Shown: positions 49,720 to 57,604 of the stretch, one piece after another
How the letters are laid out: the number at the start of each line of letters is the position of its first letter
Numbering within the stretch: the first letter of the stretch is position 1
The notes under the pieces: generated by a model
The model's database searches: none
Seen by the model: the letters and a program-made list of their open reading frames with translations, nothing else
Told to the model about the DNA's origin: nothing
Made by a program: the position numbers and the translations under genes
Assembly: GCA_035712345.1 (NCBI GenBank)
Contig: DASTAY010000057.1
Coordinates: forward strand, 29,881-93,880
Source of the DNA: VRUE01 sp035712345
Lineage (GTDB): Bacteria; Actinomycetota; Thermoleophilia; Solirubrobacterales; 70-9
Direction: 5' to 3'
Length of the DNA stretch: 64,000 nucleotides

Positions 49720-50418
49720 CTAGTTGATCCCGCACTCGGTCTTTTCGAGACCAGCCCAGCGCCCGGCGCGCGGCGAGCCTCCCGGCCCGACCGGCTTGGT
49801 GCAATGGGTGCAGCCGATCGAGGGGTAGCCTCGATCGTGCAGAGGGTTGTACGGGAGGTGATGCTCACGGATGTAGTTCCAGACGTCGCGCTCGGTCCAG
49901 TCCGCGATCGGGTTCAGCTTCCATAGCTCGAATCGCTTGTCCCAAGCGAACTTGGGGGTCTTGGCGCGACTCGTGGAGTCCTCACGGCGGACGCCGGCGA
50001 GCCAGCAGTCTACGGAAGAGAGGGCGCGCCGCATCGGCTCGACCTTGCGCAGGCCGCAGCAGGCGTCCGGGTCGCTCTTCCAGAGCTCGTCGCCGTATCG
50101 CTCGGCCTGCTCGTCCAGGGTCAGGTTGTGGAAGCGGTCGAACTCGACCCCGAGGTGCTCGGCGAGCTTGTCGCGGGTCTCGTACGTCTCCGGGAAGAGG
50201 ACGTCGGTGTCGAGATAGAAGAAGCGGGCGTCGGAGTTGATCCGACTGGCCAGGTGTGCCGTGACCGCGCTCGTCTTCTGGAACGAGCAGGCGATGTAGT
50301 GGCTCTGGCCGAAGGCCTCGAACATCCACTCGATCGCCTCCGGGGCGGTCTTTGCCTCCAGCTCCGCGGCGATCGCCTCAACGTCGATCTCCGGGGTTGT
50401 CGCTGCGACCGGGCTCAT
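49720..50418 (-). CDS. cysH: Phosphoadenylyl/adenylyl-sulfate reductase, iron-sulfur type
   Basis: 232 residues. The PAPS reductase-type PP-loop fold binds nucleotide at SFQKTSAVTAH (about 46); the FeS cysteines CC (DACCGLRK, about 118) and CTHC (GYPSIGCTHCTKP, about 200) form the 4Fe-4S cluster of APS reductases; the catalytic nucleophile is in ECGIN at the C terminus. The FeS cysteines argue for reduction of APS rather than PAPS. The ATG overlaps the sir stop by 4 nt (ATGA), showing co-translation. Confidence 0.93.
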   Translation of the reverse strand: MSPVAATTPEIDVEAIAAELEAKTAPEAIEWMFEAFGQSHYIACSFQKTSAVTAHLASRINSDARFFYLDTDVLFPETYETRDKLAEHLGVEFDRFHNLTLDEQAERYGDELWKSDPDACCGLRKVEPMRRALSSVDCWLAGVRREDSTSRAKTPKFAWDKRFELWKLNPIADWTERDVWNYIREHHLPYNPLHDRGYPSIGCTHCTKPVGPGGSPRAGRWAGLEKTECGIN

Positions 50419-52247
50419 ATCGCGCACTCGCCCTCGCCCCGCTCCACCTTGTAGGGACTGGAGCGGTTCCAGTCGATGAACTGCTGCATCGTCTCGAGGC
50501 TGAACTCGGCCGGCATGGTCAGCTCCTTGACCTCTCCTTCGAAGCGGCCGGCGCCGATCCGCTCGGCGAAGGCGTTGAACTCCTCCCCCTCGTCGCGCTC
50601 GGCCTCGTACAGCTTGATCCAACGCTCGACCGCCTCGGGGACGCGCTTGGCGGGCAGCCGCGACTTCAGCCGCGTGCCGAAGATCACCTCGCCGCCCTCG
50701 TAGTTGCCGCCGATGTGCGGGATGTAAGCGGGCACCTGGCGGCCGCCGACTTTGAGCGAGGCGCCGTAGAAGCCGATGTTGGCGATGTGGTGCTGGCTGC
50801 AGCCGTTGGGGCAGCCGCTCATCTTGATGTGGATCTTGCGGGTCAGCTCGTCGTCGATCTGCATCTCCTCGACCCGCTGCTTGATCGCCCGGTTGAGGCC
50901 CATCGAGCTGGTGATGCCGAGTTTGCAGCTGTCGGTGCCGGGGCAGCTGACCACGTCGGTGATCTCGCGCGCGCCCGGCTCGGCCAGGCCGAGACCCTTC
51001 AATCGCCGCCAGACCTCGTAGAGCGCCTCGTCGCGCACCCAGCGCAGGACCAGGTTCTGCTGCACGGTGCTGCGCGCGTAGCCGCCGGTGAACTCGCGCA
51101 TGATCGCGGCGAGGCCGCGAAACTGGTCGGGAGTGAGGTCGCCGCGCTCGACCTTGACCTCGACCGCGACGAAGCCGTCCTGGCGTTGCGGCTGCACGTT
51201 GCCCTGGAGGAAACGGTCGAGCTCGGAGCGATCGCCGTTGGGCGAGGCAGGCGCGGGGGACGCCTCCGGCGCCCGCTCCTCCTCGTCGTCGTCGAAGCGC
51301 AGGCGCTCGACGTCGAAGTCGCGCTCGTCGACCCAGTCGCCATCCAGCTCCGCGTCGACCTGCTCGCGGAAGGAGTCGATGCCGATCTTGTCGATCAGGA
51401 CCTTGATCCGGGCGCGGGCGCGGTTGACGCGCAGCCACTCCTGGCGGTCGAAGATGCGCAGCACGGCCTCGGCGATCTTGATGTAGTCGCCGTTGTCGGC
51501 CTCGACGAACTCGTAGAGGGTGGGGGCGACGCGGGCCATGATCGAGGTGCCGCCGCCGACGCGGACCTCGAAGCCCTTGACCCCGTCCCTCTCGCGGGAG
51601 AGGAAGGCGATGTCGTGGATGCCGCTGATCGCCCGGTCCTCGTCGGAGCCGGTGAAGGAGGTCTTGATCTTGCGGGGCATCAGCTGCGTCGTCGGGTGAC
51701 GGACGAAGTAGCGGACGTAGGCGCCGGCGTAGGGCGTGGGGTCGAAGACCTCGTCGGCCGCAACGCCGGCCCAGGGGTCGCCGGTGACGTTGCGCATCGT
51801 GTTGCCGCAGCCCTCGCGCGAGGAGAGACCCGCGCCGGAGAGCTCGCGAATCGCCTTGGCGGCGTCCGCCAGCGGCACGTGATGGATCTGGATGTTCTGG
51901 CGGGTCGTGATGTGACCTTTGTTCAGCGGCGCGTACTTCTCGACCACGCCGGCGAACGCCTCCATCTGCTCCGGGGTGACCCCGCCGAACGGCAGCTTCA
52001 CCCGCATCATCTGCACGTCTGCCTGGCGCTGTCCGTAGACGCCCTGTTTCAAGCGGAAGCCGATGAACTGGTCTTCGGCCGTCTCGCCGGCGAGGAACTT
52101 ACCGGCTTCGCTGTCGAAGTCGTCGAACTCGCGCTCGATGATCGGGATGATGTGCCCGGGGACGTTCTCGTAGGTCTCCGGGTTCTCCAGCGTGCCGGTG
52201 CGGCCCTTGCCGCACTGCTGCTTGTCCTGGTCTACGGCTATCTCCAC
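50415..52247 (-). CDS. sir: Ferredoxin-type nitrite/sulfite reductase
   Basis: 610 residues; siroheme and 4Fe-4S enzyme reducing sulfite to sulfide. The family features are TTRQNIQIHH near residue 122, GCGNTMRN near 155, and the cluster ligands SCPGTDSCKLG (about 447) and MSGCPNGCSQHH (about 485) of the C-x5-C and C-x3-C pattern. A Ser/Pro/Glu-rich insert (EEERAPEASPAPASPNGD, about 330) links the two pseudo-symmetric halves. Genomic context with cysH, sat and cysC supports sulfite rather than nitrite reduction. The GTG start follows TATTTT by 7 nt, a leaderless-type start. Confidence 0.92.
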   Translation of the reverse strand: MEIAVDQDKQQCGKGRTGTLENPETYENVPGHIIPIIEREFDDFDSEAGKFLAGETAEDQFIGFRLKQGVYGQRQADVQMMRVKLPFGGVTPEQMEAFAGVVEKYAPLNKGHITTRQNIQIHHVPLADAAKAIRELSGAGLSSREGCGNTMRNVTGDPWAGVAADEVFDPTPYAGAYVRYFVRHPTTQLMPRKIKTSFTGSDEDRAISGIHDIAFLSRERDGVKGFEVRVGGGTSIMARVAPTLYEFVEADNGDYIKIAEAVLRIFDRQEWLRVNRARARIKVLIDKIGIDSFREQVDAELDGDWVDERDFDVERLRFDDDEEERAPEASPAPASPNGDRSELDRFLQGNVQPQRQDGFVAVEVKVERGDLTPDQFRGLAAIMREFTGGYARSTVQQNLVLRWVRDEALYEVWRRLKGLGLAEPGAREITDVVSCPGTDSCKLGITSSMGLNRAIKQRVEEMQIDDELTRKIHIKMSGCPNGCSQHHIANIGFYGASLKVGGRQVPAYIPHIGGNYEGGEVIFGTRLKSRLPAKRVPEAVERWIKLYEAERDEGEEFNAFAERIGAGRFEGEVKELTMPAEFSLETMQQFIDWNRSSPYKVERGEGECAI

Positions 52248-52307
52248 GAAGTGGAAAATAGCAAAACCTGACAGGGATTAGGGTATTTAGCAGAAGGCTG
52301 AGCTGAT

Positions 52308-52694
52308 TCAGCCCTGAGCGGCCTTCTTGCGGGCCTCGAGAATCGCCGCCGCCTCGCCGGACTCCGAGACGTAACCGCCCTGTGGCTCGAGCGGCAGCTC
52401 GGCCGCGGCCCAACCGACGATCCCCTCGCTCAGCTTCGCCGCGTCGAAGCCGGCGTCGGCGAGCGCGTCGGTCGCCATCGTCGAGCGGGTGCCGCCACGG
52501 CAGTAGAGGACGACCGGGCGATCGGGGTCGATCTCCCCGGTGCGCCCGGCCAGCTCGTCCAGCGGCAGGTGGGTGGCGCCGGCGATGTGACCGGCGTCCC
52601 ACTCGTGGTCGGCGCGCACATCGACCAGCTGCGCGCCGTCCTCGATCAACTTCCGGGCCTCGTCGCGCGAGACCTCCCGCGTCTCGTCGCCCAT
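52308..52694 (-). CDS. Rhodanese-like sulfurtransferase
   Basis: 128 residues with one rhodanese domain. VDVRADHEWDAGHIAGA (about 24-40) is the typical N-terminal block, and the active-site loop CRGGTRS (about 65-71) holds the sulfur-accepting cysteine. It probably moves sulfane sulfur, consistent with its place upstream of the sulfate-reduction genes. The ATG overlaps the dodecin stop by one nucleotide. A short hairpin (GGCTGA ... TCAGCC, 52297-52314) lies at the stop codon, so readthrough into sir may be limited. Confidence 0.9.
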   Translation of the reverse strand: MGDETREVSRDEARKLIEDGAQLVDVRADHEWDAGHIAGATHLPLDELAGRTGEIDPDRPVVLYCRGGTRSTMATDALADAGFDAAKLSEGIVGWAAAELPLEPQGGYVSESGEAAAILEARKKAAQG

Positions 52695-52903
52695 CAGTCG
52701 ACCTCGGTCCCCTCGACCAGGAAGGCGACCCGCACGTGGGCGCGGTACTCGTCGAGGTTCTCGCCCCGGATGCCGGTCGAGACGATGTCGACGGCGCGGA
52801 TGTTGCGCAACGTGCCCTGCGCCTGGGCGAGCGCCTGTTTCGCCGCGTCGTCGGTCGACGTCTTGGAGCTGCCGACCAGCTCGATGATTTTCACGACTGC
52901 CAT
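52694..52903 (-). CDS. Dodecin family flavin-binding protein
   Basis: 69 residues. MAVVKIIELVGSS, EAAKQALAQAQGTLRNIRAVDIV-like helix and the C-terminal beta strand YRAHVRVAFLVEG match dodecin, which assembles as a dodecamer and stores flavin. The dodecin ATG is supported by AGAAGGAGGG 7 nt upstream. It is the second gene after the small ORF at 52891-53088 and overlaps it by 13 nt, and it overlaps the rhodanese gene by one nucleotide. Confidence 0.9.
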   Translation of the reverse strand: MAVVKIIELVGSSKTSTDDAAKQALAQAQGTLRNIRAVDIVSTGIRGENLDEYRAHVRVAFLVEGTEVD

Positions 52904-53088
52904 CGCGTCCCTCCTTCTAGGTGCCTCTGGACCATGCCCTTCGCGCCGACTCCCTCCGCCAGCGCCGCCCGTTGCCACGGGCTCACCGCTTCCTCTGCCG
53001 CAGCCTCGACCGGAGCGATGTCCGCCTCGAAGCGGGCGATCGCCGCGGCGATCGCGGTCGCCTCGTCTGCGCTCGGGCTCCGGTCCAT
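52891..53088 (-). CDS. Small hypothetical protein, acyl-CoA carboxylase epsilon-like
   Basis: 65 residues, helical: DEATAIAAAIARFEADIAPVEAAAEEA, then SPWQRAALAEGVGAKG. The end pattern SPWQRAALAEG is similar to the C terminus of the acyl-CoA carboxylase epsilon subunits (AccE), which are short and poorly conserved. That suggests but does not prove an AccE-like role; the biotin subunit is far away (43490-45247) in this window. It is the first ORF of the dodecin-rhodanese series and overlaps dodecin by 13 nt. Confidence 0.5.
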   Translation of the reverse strand: MDRSPSADEATAIAAAIARFEADIAPVEAAAEEAVSPWQRAALAEGVGAKGMVQRHLEGGTRWQS

Positions 53089-53178
53089 GCAGAAAGCCTA
53101 TCTACGCCTGGTTGGAGGCACTTCCTCCCGACGCCTCGGGCGTCCCCGCGGCGCGTCGTGCCATCGGGGTACTCATTT

Positions 53179-53204
53179 GTACATAAAGCAGTATGATTAT
53201 GTAC
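53179..53204. promoter_or_regulatory. Candidate TetR operator
   Basis: Dyad GTACATAA-agcagtatga-TTATGTAC with perfect 8-bp arms, centred about 17 nt before the first ATG of the TetR gene, in an AT-rich patch. A TATGAT hexamer lies inside it (53192-53197), so repressor binding would block the promoter. It may also control the divergent small-ORF/dodecin/rhodanese genes, whose start is 91 nt away. Confidence 0.65.
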
Positions 53205-53232
53205 CAGGATGTATTCCCGTCTGGAGGCGCGG

Positions 53233-53856
53233 ATGGCGAGCACAGAACCCCGGCGACAACCGATCCTCGAGGCGATGATCCGAGTCGTCGGACGCCGCGG
53301 CTATCAGGCGACCTCGGTCGCCGACGTCATCGCCGAGGCCCACGCCTCGCGCAGCACCTTCTATAAGTACTTCGCCGACAAGCGCGATGGGTTCCTGGGC
53401 GCCTATGAGCTGGTCCTCGAGCGGATCTTCGCCGCCGCCGAGGGTGCCGGCGGCGCGGAGCCGTGGCCCGAGGGGCCCAGGGACGCGCTCGCGGCGATAG
53501 TCGATCTCTTCGCCCGCGATCCGGCGCTGGCCCGCACCGCGGTGGTGGAGTTCGCGGCCGCAGGCGAACAGGCCCGGCGGCGGCACCGGGCGGCGCTCGA
53601 CCGCCTCGCACGCCTGCTTGAAAAGGAGCGCCCCCCGAGCCGGCCATGCCTGCCGCCGAGCACCGCGCTGATGGCCGTCAGCGGCGTGGCCGGACTGATC
53701 GCCGACGAGATCCGAGCCGGTCGGGCTCATGACCTTCCTCGCTTCCTTCCCGAGCTCGAGTTCGCGATGCTCGTCCCCTTTCTCGGGCCGCGAGCCGCCG
53801 CCGGCTGGGAGCCGCGCGACGACGCTCAGCTGCGCTCGCCGGCGTCGAACTTGTAA
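53233..53856 (+). CDS. TetR-family transcriptional regulator
   Basis: 207 residues from the ATG at 53233, preceded by GGAGG at 6 nt (an earlier ATG at 53209 lies close to the putative transcription start and would add 8 residues). The TetR HTH is ILEAMIRVVGRRGYQATSVADVIAEAHASRSTFYKYFADKRDGFL (about 10-55). The ligand-binding helical domain (60-200) is not assignable. It ends 31 nt inside the convergent response-regulator gene. It probably binds the palindrome at 53179-53204. Confidence 0.88.
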   Translation: MASTEPRRQPILEAMIRVVGRRGYQATSVADVIAEAHASRSTFYKYFADKRDGFLGAYELVLERIFAAAEGAGGAEPWPEGPRDALAAIVDLFARDPALARTAVVEFAAAGEQARRRHRAALDRLARLLEKERPPSRPCLPPSTALMAVSGVAGLIADEIRAGRAHDLPRFLPELEFAMLVPFLGPRAAAGWEPRDDAQLRSPASNL

Positions 53857-54533
53857 CCGACGCCGCGTACGGTGAGCACCAGCTCGGGGTTCTGGGGATC
53901 GCGCTCGACCTTCTGGCGGAGGTTGGAGATGTGCACGTCGCAGGCCCGCTCGTCGCCGTCGAACTCGGTCTGCCAGAGCTCCTCCATGATCAGTCGGCGG
54001 GGGAACACCTCACCGGCGCGGCCCACCAACAGGCGCAGCAGCTGGAACTCCGAGCGGGTCAGGTTGACGGGGACCTCGCGGACCATGGCGACGTGGCGCA
54101 CGAGATCGATCGAGACCGGGCCGGCTTCGATCTTCACCGCCTCGGCGAGCGGCGCCCGGTCGAGCTCGCGACGGCGCAGCTGCGCGCGCACGCGGCCGAG
54201 CAGCTCGCGCACGGAGAAGGGCTTGGTCACGTAATCGTCGGCGCCGACCTCGAGCCCGACGACCTTGTCGACCTCGGCGTCCTTGGCGGTGAGCAGGATG
54301 ATCGGCACGGCGCTGCGCGAGCGCACGTCGCGACAGATGTCGAGCCCGCTCGGCCCCGGCATCATGATGTCGAGGATCAGCAGGTCGTAGGGGATGCCGT
54401 CGCTGACCTGGGCGGCCGCCTCGTCGCCATCGGCGGCGGAGCTGACCTCGAAGCCCTCCTGGGCCAGCGCGTACCCGACCGAGTCCCTGACCGAGGGCTC
54501 GTCGTCGGCGACCAGGATGCGTCCGCTGCTCAT
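53826..54533 (-). CDS. Two-component response regulator, OmpR/PhoB type
   Basis: 235 residues. Receiver domain (5-120) with VADDEPSV, phosphoacceptor Asp in LILDIMMPG (about 53), LLTAKD and KPFSVREL (conserved Lys); winged-helix DNA-binding domain (about 130-230) with LTRSEFQLLRLLV and RACDVHISNLRQKVE. It overlaps the sensor kinase gene by 4 nt upstream and the TetR gene by 31 nt at its 3' end. The target is unknown; the layout is like PhoP/PhoR or RegX3/SenX3. Confidence 0.92.
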   Translation of the reverse strand: MSSGRILVADDEPSVRDSVGYALAQEGFEVSSAADGDEAAAQVSDGIPYDLLILDIMMPGPSGLDICRDVRSRSAVPIILLTAKDAEVDKVVGLEVGADDYVTKPFSVRELLGRVRAQLRRRELDRAPLAEAVKIEAGPVSIDLVRHVAMVREVPVNLTRSEFQLLRLLVGRAGEVFPRRLIMEELWQTEFDGDERACDVHISNLRQKVERDPQNPELVLTVRGVGYKFDAGERS

Positions 54534-55831
54534 GCGACCGGGGTGGGGCTGGGCTGTGCGACGGGCAGGCGGACCCAGAACGTGCTGCCCTCGCCCTCGA
54601 CCGAGTGGGCGCCGATCTCGCCGCCCATGACGCTGACCATGCGCCTGGCGATCGCCAGGCCGAGGCCGAAGCCCTCCTGCTTGCGCGACTCGTCGCGGCG
54701 GTAGAAGCGCTCGAAGACGCGCTCTATCTCCGCCTCGGGGATCCCGGGCCCGGTGTCGATCACTTCCAGCATCACCTCGTTCTCTCCCTCATGGCGGCCG
54801 CGAACGGTAACGCGCCCGGGCAGCGGCGTGTGCTTGAAGGCGTTGGTGAGCAGGCCGACCAGCACCTGGCGCAGCAGCGTCGGGTCTCCCTTGGCGGCGA
54901 GCTCGGGCTCGACCTCGGTGCTCAGTTCGATGTGCGGCGGGGTCTCCACCGCGGCGAGCGTGTCTCGAACCGCGGCCGCGACATCGACCTCCTCGGTCTC
55001 CCCCGCGCCGATCGACTCGACCCGGGCCAGGGTGAGCAGGGACTTGGTCAGCCGGTTCATCCGCTCGGCGTCCTCGGCGAGGCGGCCGAGGAAGTGGTCG
55101 AGCGCGCCGGGATCGTCCTTGGCGCCCTCCTGCAGCACCTCGATCGCGCTGGAGATCCCCGCCAGCGGGTTGCGCAACTCGTGCGCGGCGTTGGAGATGA
55201 AGTCGGCTTCGGCAAGCTCGCGGCGCATCTCGTCGGTGCGATCGCGGGCGACGACCAGCACGGCGCGCTCTTTGGGCAGCGCCCGCGCGGTCATCGCGTA
55301 GGCGCGATCGCCCATCCGCAGCGCCGGGTGAGCGGCGAAGCCGACGTCGGTCGCCCGGCGCAGCTGCGAGCGCATCACCGACGGCGGCTGGCCGAGCGGG
55401 TCGAGCAGTTTGGCGGCGGCGCTGTTGGAGAAGCGCACGGCGCCCTTCTCGTCGACGACGATCACCGCATCGGTGAGCCCGTCGAAGATCGCTTTCAGCT
55501 TGTTGCGGTCGGCGGTGAGCACACCGAAGCTCTCCTTGAGCGAGGTGCGCATCGATTCGAGCGCCCGGGCGAGGTCGCCGATCTCGTCGCGGCCGCCGAT
55601 GTCGAGGTGGGTGTCGAAGGAGCCGGCCGCCAGTTCGCCCGCGCCGCTCGAGAGGCGCTGCACACGACGCGAGATGCCGAGGGCGATGAAGAAGCCGGAG
55701 AGGATGCCGAGCGCGATCGCGCCGAGCACGGCCCGCGGCCGGTCGCCGAAGAGGTAGACGACCCCCGCCGTGAGCAGGGTCACAGCCGCAAATGCGCCGA
55801 CCAGCCAGAACCTGATCCCGATCCTTCTCAC
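54530..55831 (-). CDS. Sensor histidine kinase
   Basis: 433 residues. Two membrane helices (about 8-28 and 34-54), a HAMP-like linker (55-105), PAS-like domain (about 112-200), HisKA with the phosphorylated His in NAAHELRNPLAG (about 218), and HATPase_c with LVGLLTNAFKHT (N box), DTGPGIP (G1) and GFGLGLAIAR (G2). Very short outer loop, so it probably senses a membrane or cytoplasmic cue. Order of two helices, HAMP, PAS resembles PhoR. Start ATG 55831 lies 12 nt from a palindrome ACCTTC-CAT-GAAGGT. Confidence 0.9.
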   Translation of the reverse strand: MRRIGIRFWLVGAFAAVTLLTAGVVYLFGDRPRAVLGAIALGILSGFFIALGISRRVQRLSSGAGELAAGSFDTHLDIGGRDEIGDLARALESMRTSLKESFGVLTADRNKLKAIFDGLTDAVIVVDEKGAVRFSNSAAAKLLDPLGQPPSVMRSQLRRATDVGFAAHPALRMGDRAYAMTARALPKERAVLVVARDRTDEMRRELAEADFISNAAHELRNPLAGISSAIEVLQEGAKDDPGALDHFLGRLAEDAERMNRLTKSLLTLARVESIGAGETEEVDVAAAVRDTLAAVETPPHIELSTEVEPELAAKGDPTLLRQVLVGLLTNAFKHTPLPGRVTVRGRHEGENEVMLEVIDTGPGIPEAEIERVFERFYRRDESRKQEGFGLGLAIARRMVSVMGGEIGAHSVEGEGSTFWVRLPVAQPSPTPVA

Positions 55832-55842
55832 AGCGGGCCACT

Positions 55843-55857
55843 ACCTTCCATGAAGGT
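55843..55857. promoter_or_regulatory. 15-bp perfect palindrome between divergent genes
   Basis: ACCTTC-CAT-GAAGGT in the 70-nt region between the kinase gene and the glycosyltransferase gene. It is suited to bind a dimeric regulator, perhaps the response regulator, which could then control both directions. No test was possible. Confidence 0.5.
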
Positions 55858-55901
55858 TTACTAACACAATGGTGGCTGCCCCGCATGGGAGAATTGATCG
55901 C

Positions 55902-56645
55902 ATGAGGACGCTGGTCTTCATTCCCGCCTGGAACGAGGCGGACTCGGTCGCGGCTGTGATCGCCGGGGTGCGCGAGCGCCTGCCCGAGGCCGACCTGCTG
56001 GTCGTCGACGACGGCTCCACCGACGCGACCGCGGCGAGCGCGGCCGCGGCTGGGGCGACGGTCGCCTCGCTGCCCTTCAACCAGGGCCTGGGCGCGGCGC
56101 TGCAGACGGGCTACCTCTACGCGTTGCGAGAGGGCTATGACCTCTGCGCCCACCTCGACGCCGACGGCCAGCATCCGCCCGCCGAGGTCGCCCGTCTGCT
56201 GGAGGAGGTGCGCGCCGGCCGCGCCGACCTGGTGATCGGCTCGCGCTTCCACGCCGATGCCGCCGAACGCAGCGAGGACGAAGGCGCGGGCGAGGACTAC
56301 CGGGCGACGATCTCGAGGCGGATCGGCATCAGCGTCTTCCGCTTCTTCCTCACCCTCGCCACGCGGCAGCGCTTCACCGACACGACCAGCGGCATGCGGG
56401 CGGCGAACCGGCGGGTGATGGAGCTGTTCAGCGAGAGCTACTCGCCCGACTTCGCCGAGATCGAGTCGCTGCAGCTGGCGGTGCGCCAGGGCCTGCGGGT
56501 CGAGGAGGTGCCGGTGCGGATGCTCGAGCGGGCCGGTGGATCCTCGTTCCTCACCCCGCTGCGCTCCGCCTTCTTCATCTTCAAGGGGATGATCGTGCTC
56601 CTGGTCGGCCAGTTCCGGCCGCGCAAGGTGGGGACGGAGCGATGA
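55902..56645 (+). CDS. Family 2 glycosyltransferase, dolichyl-phosphate mannose synthase-like
   Basis: 247 residues from ATG 55902, preceded by GGGAG 10 nt before. GT2 motifs: FIPAWNEADSV at the N terminus, LVVDDGSTDAT (DxD-like, about 35), LDADGQHPPAEV (about 90; the DAD metal site) and a C-terminal membrane-proximal segment SAFFIFKGMIVLLVGQF. It transfers a sugar from a nucleotide sugar to a lipid carrier. The next gene, DUF2304, overlaps by 4 nt; this GT2-DUF2304 pair is very common in Actinobacteria and probably makes a polyprenyl-phosphate sugar for wall or glycan synthesis. Confidence 0.9.
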   Translation: MRTLVFIPAWNEADSVAAVIAGVRERLPEADLLVVDDGSTDATAASAAAAGATVASLPFNQGLGAALQTGYLYALREGYDLCAHLDADGQHPPAEVARLLEEVRAGRADLVIGSRFHADAAERSEDEGAGEDYRATISRRIGISVFRFFLTLATRQRFTDTTSGMRAANRRVMELFSESYSPDFAEIESLQLAVRQGLRVEEVPVRMLERAGGSSFLTPLRSAFFIFKGMIVLLVGQFRPRKVGTER

Positions 56646-57094
56646 ACGCCATGGTGCTTGCCGCGGCGCAGGATCCCAAGGTCCACCTGACCTCGCAGAC
56701 CCGCGTCCTCGCGGCGGTGATCGCGGTCGCCTTCATGCTGATGATCCTCGAGCTGATCCGCCGCGACCGCCTGCAGGAGCGCTTCAGCGTCGTCTGGTTC
56801 GTCGCCGGCCTGGGGATGCTCGCCGGGGCGATCTTCCCCGGCCTGCTAGGCACCGTCGCCGACCTGATGGGCGTCCGCGACACCAACGTCGCCCTCTTCT
56901 CGATCATTCTCCTGCTGCTGCTCGGCATGGCGCTCAACTTCAGCGTGATCATGTCCCGCCAGGCCGCCCAGATAACCCGCCTGGCCCAGGAGCGGGCGCT
57001 GGAGAAGGCCCGGGAGCAGGCGGCACAAGCGGACAACGGGAACGCTTCGGCGAGGGAGCGCTCCGACCTCGAGGAAGAACGTACCGGGACTTGA
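56642..57094 (+). CDS. DUF2304 membrane protein
   Basis: 150 residues. Three hydrophobic helices at about 22-42 (VLAAVIAVAFMLMILELIRR), 50-73 and 80-105 (VALFSIILLLLLGMALNFS), then a charged cytoplasmic C-terminal helix (RLAQERALEKAREQAAQ). The RDRLQERFSVVWFV segment between helices 1 and 2 is the DUF2304 signature. DUF2304 is almost always next to a GT2 enzyme and may anchor or flip its product; that is inferred from co-occurrence. ATG overlaps the GT2 stop as ATGA. Confidence 0.88.
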   Translation: MNAMVLAAAQDPKVHLTSQTRVLAAVIAVAFMLMILELIRRDRLQERFSVVWFVAGLGMLAGAIFPGLLGTVADLMGVRDTNVALFSIILLLLLGMALNFSVIMSRQAAQITRLAQERALEKAREQAAQADNGNASARERSDLEEERTGT

Positions 57095-57098
57095 ACCG

Positions 57099-57299
57099 TC
57101 AGCGGCGTTTCGGCTGAGGGGGAAACTCATCTGGGTGCCTGACGCCGTAGTCGGCAATGCCGATCCCCATCGCGACCGCATAGGCGAAAATGGCTATCCC
57201 TCCTAGATTCGGCGGCGGGTCGACGAGATGAAGAACGAGCACTAGGGGAATGCCGCCCAGAATCAAGAGACTGCACCGGATCAGGAAGCCACGAGGCAT
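57099..57299 (-). CDS. Small membrane protein, two helices (ORF 3 of a tiny operon)
   Basis: 66 residues from ATG 57299: LIRCSLLILGGIPLVLVLHLV and IAIFAYAVAMGIGIADYGV are two membrane helices, with PPPNLGG between them and a basic C terminus (PPQPKRR). No family recognised. It is the third of three short ORFs on the minus strand (57382-57540, 57305-57385, 57099-57299), spaced by an overlap and 5 nt. Length alone would not prove it is coding, but helix content and packing do support it. It is convergent with DUF2304. Confidence 0.55.
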   Translation of the reverse strand: MPRGFLIRCSLLILGGIPLVLVLHLVDPPPNLGGIAIFAYAVAMGIGIADYGVRHPDEFPPQPKRR

Positions 57300-57304
57300 G
57301 TCGT

Positions 57305-57385
57305 TCAGTGTAGCTCCAAAAGTGCGTCGATACAGACAATAGCTATCGCAAAGGCTGCGCCGGCGACAAATCCTGCTGCCGTCAT
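57305..57385 (-). CDS. 26-residue hydrophobic peptide (ORF 2 of a tiny operon)
   Basis: The peptide has GFVAGAAFAIAIVCIDALLEL, a single membrane helix ending in an acidic part. The ATG overlaps the stop of ORF 1 by 4 nt (ATGA). No family recognised. The small size means the call rests on gene packing and hydrophobicity. Confidence 0.4.
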   Translation of the reverse strand: MTAAGFVAGAAFAIAIVCIDALLELH

Positions 57386-57540
57386 CGTTCAATTTGCTCG
57401 TGCGACTCCCTCGTCAGTACAGCCCAGGCGCGCGTAGATCCGGCAACCACCCCGGACACACCCACGACCGTGCCCGCGATACTCGATACGAACTCCGTCA
57501 GGGCTGCAGGCGGAGTGGCGTTGAGCACGACAGCGGTCAT
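57382..57540 (-). CDS. 52-residue glycine-rich membrane protein (ORF 1 of a tiny operon)
   Basis: The product has a polar start (MTAVVLNATPPAA), a helix SSIAGTVVGVSGVVAGSTRAW with many Gly and small residues, and a charged tail (RESHEQIER). GxxxG-like spacing suggests helix packing. A TACGGT (57552-57547) lies 6 nt upstream of the ATG, the same spacing as at arsR and folP, so this could be a leaderless first gene. No family recognised. Confidence 0.45.
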   Translation of the reverse strand: MTAVVLNATPPAALTEFVSSIAGTVVGVSGVVAGSTRAWAVLTRESHEQIER

Positions 57541-57604
57541 GTCGCGACCGTAGGAGGCTCAAACGCCCGCGTGGCGCGCAAAGAGTCACAGTTCTGAAAA
57601 CTTT

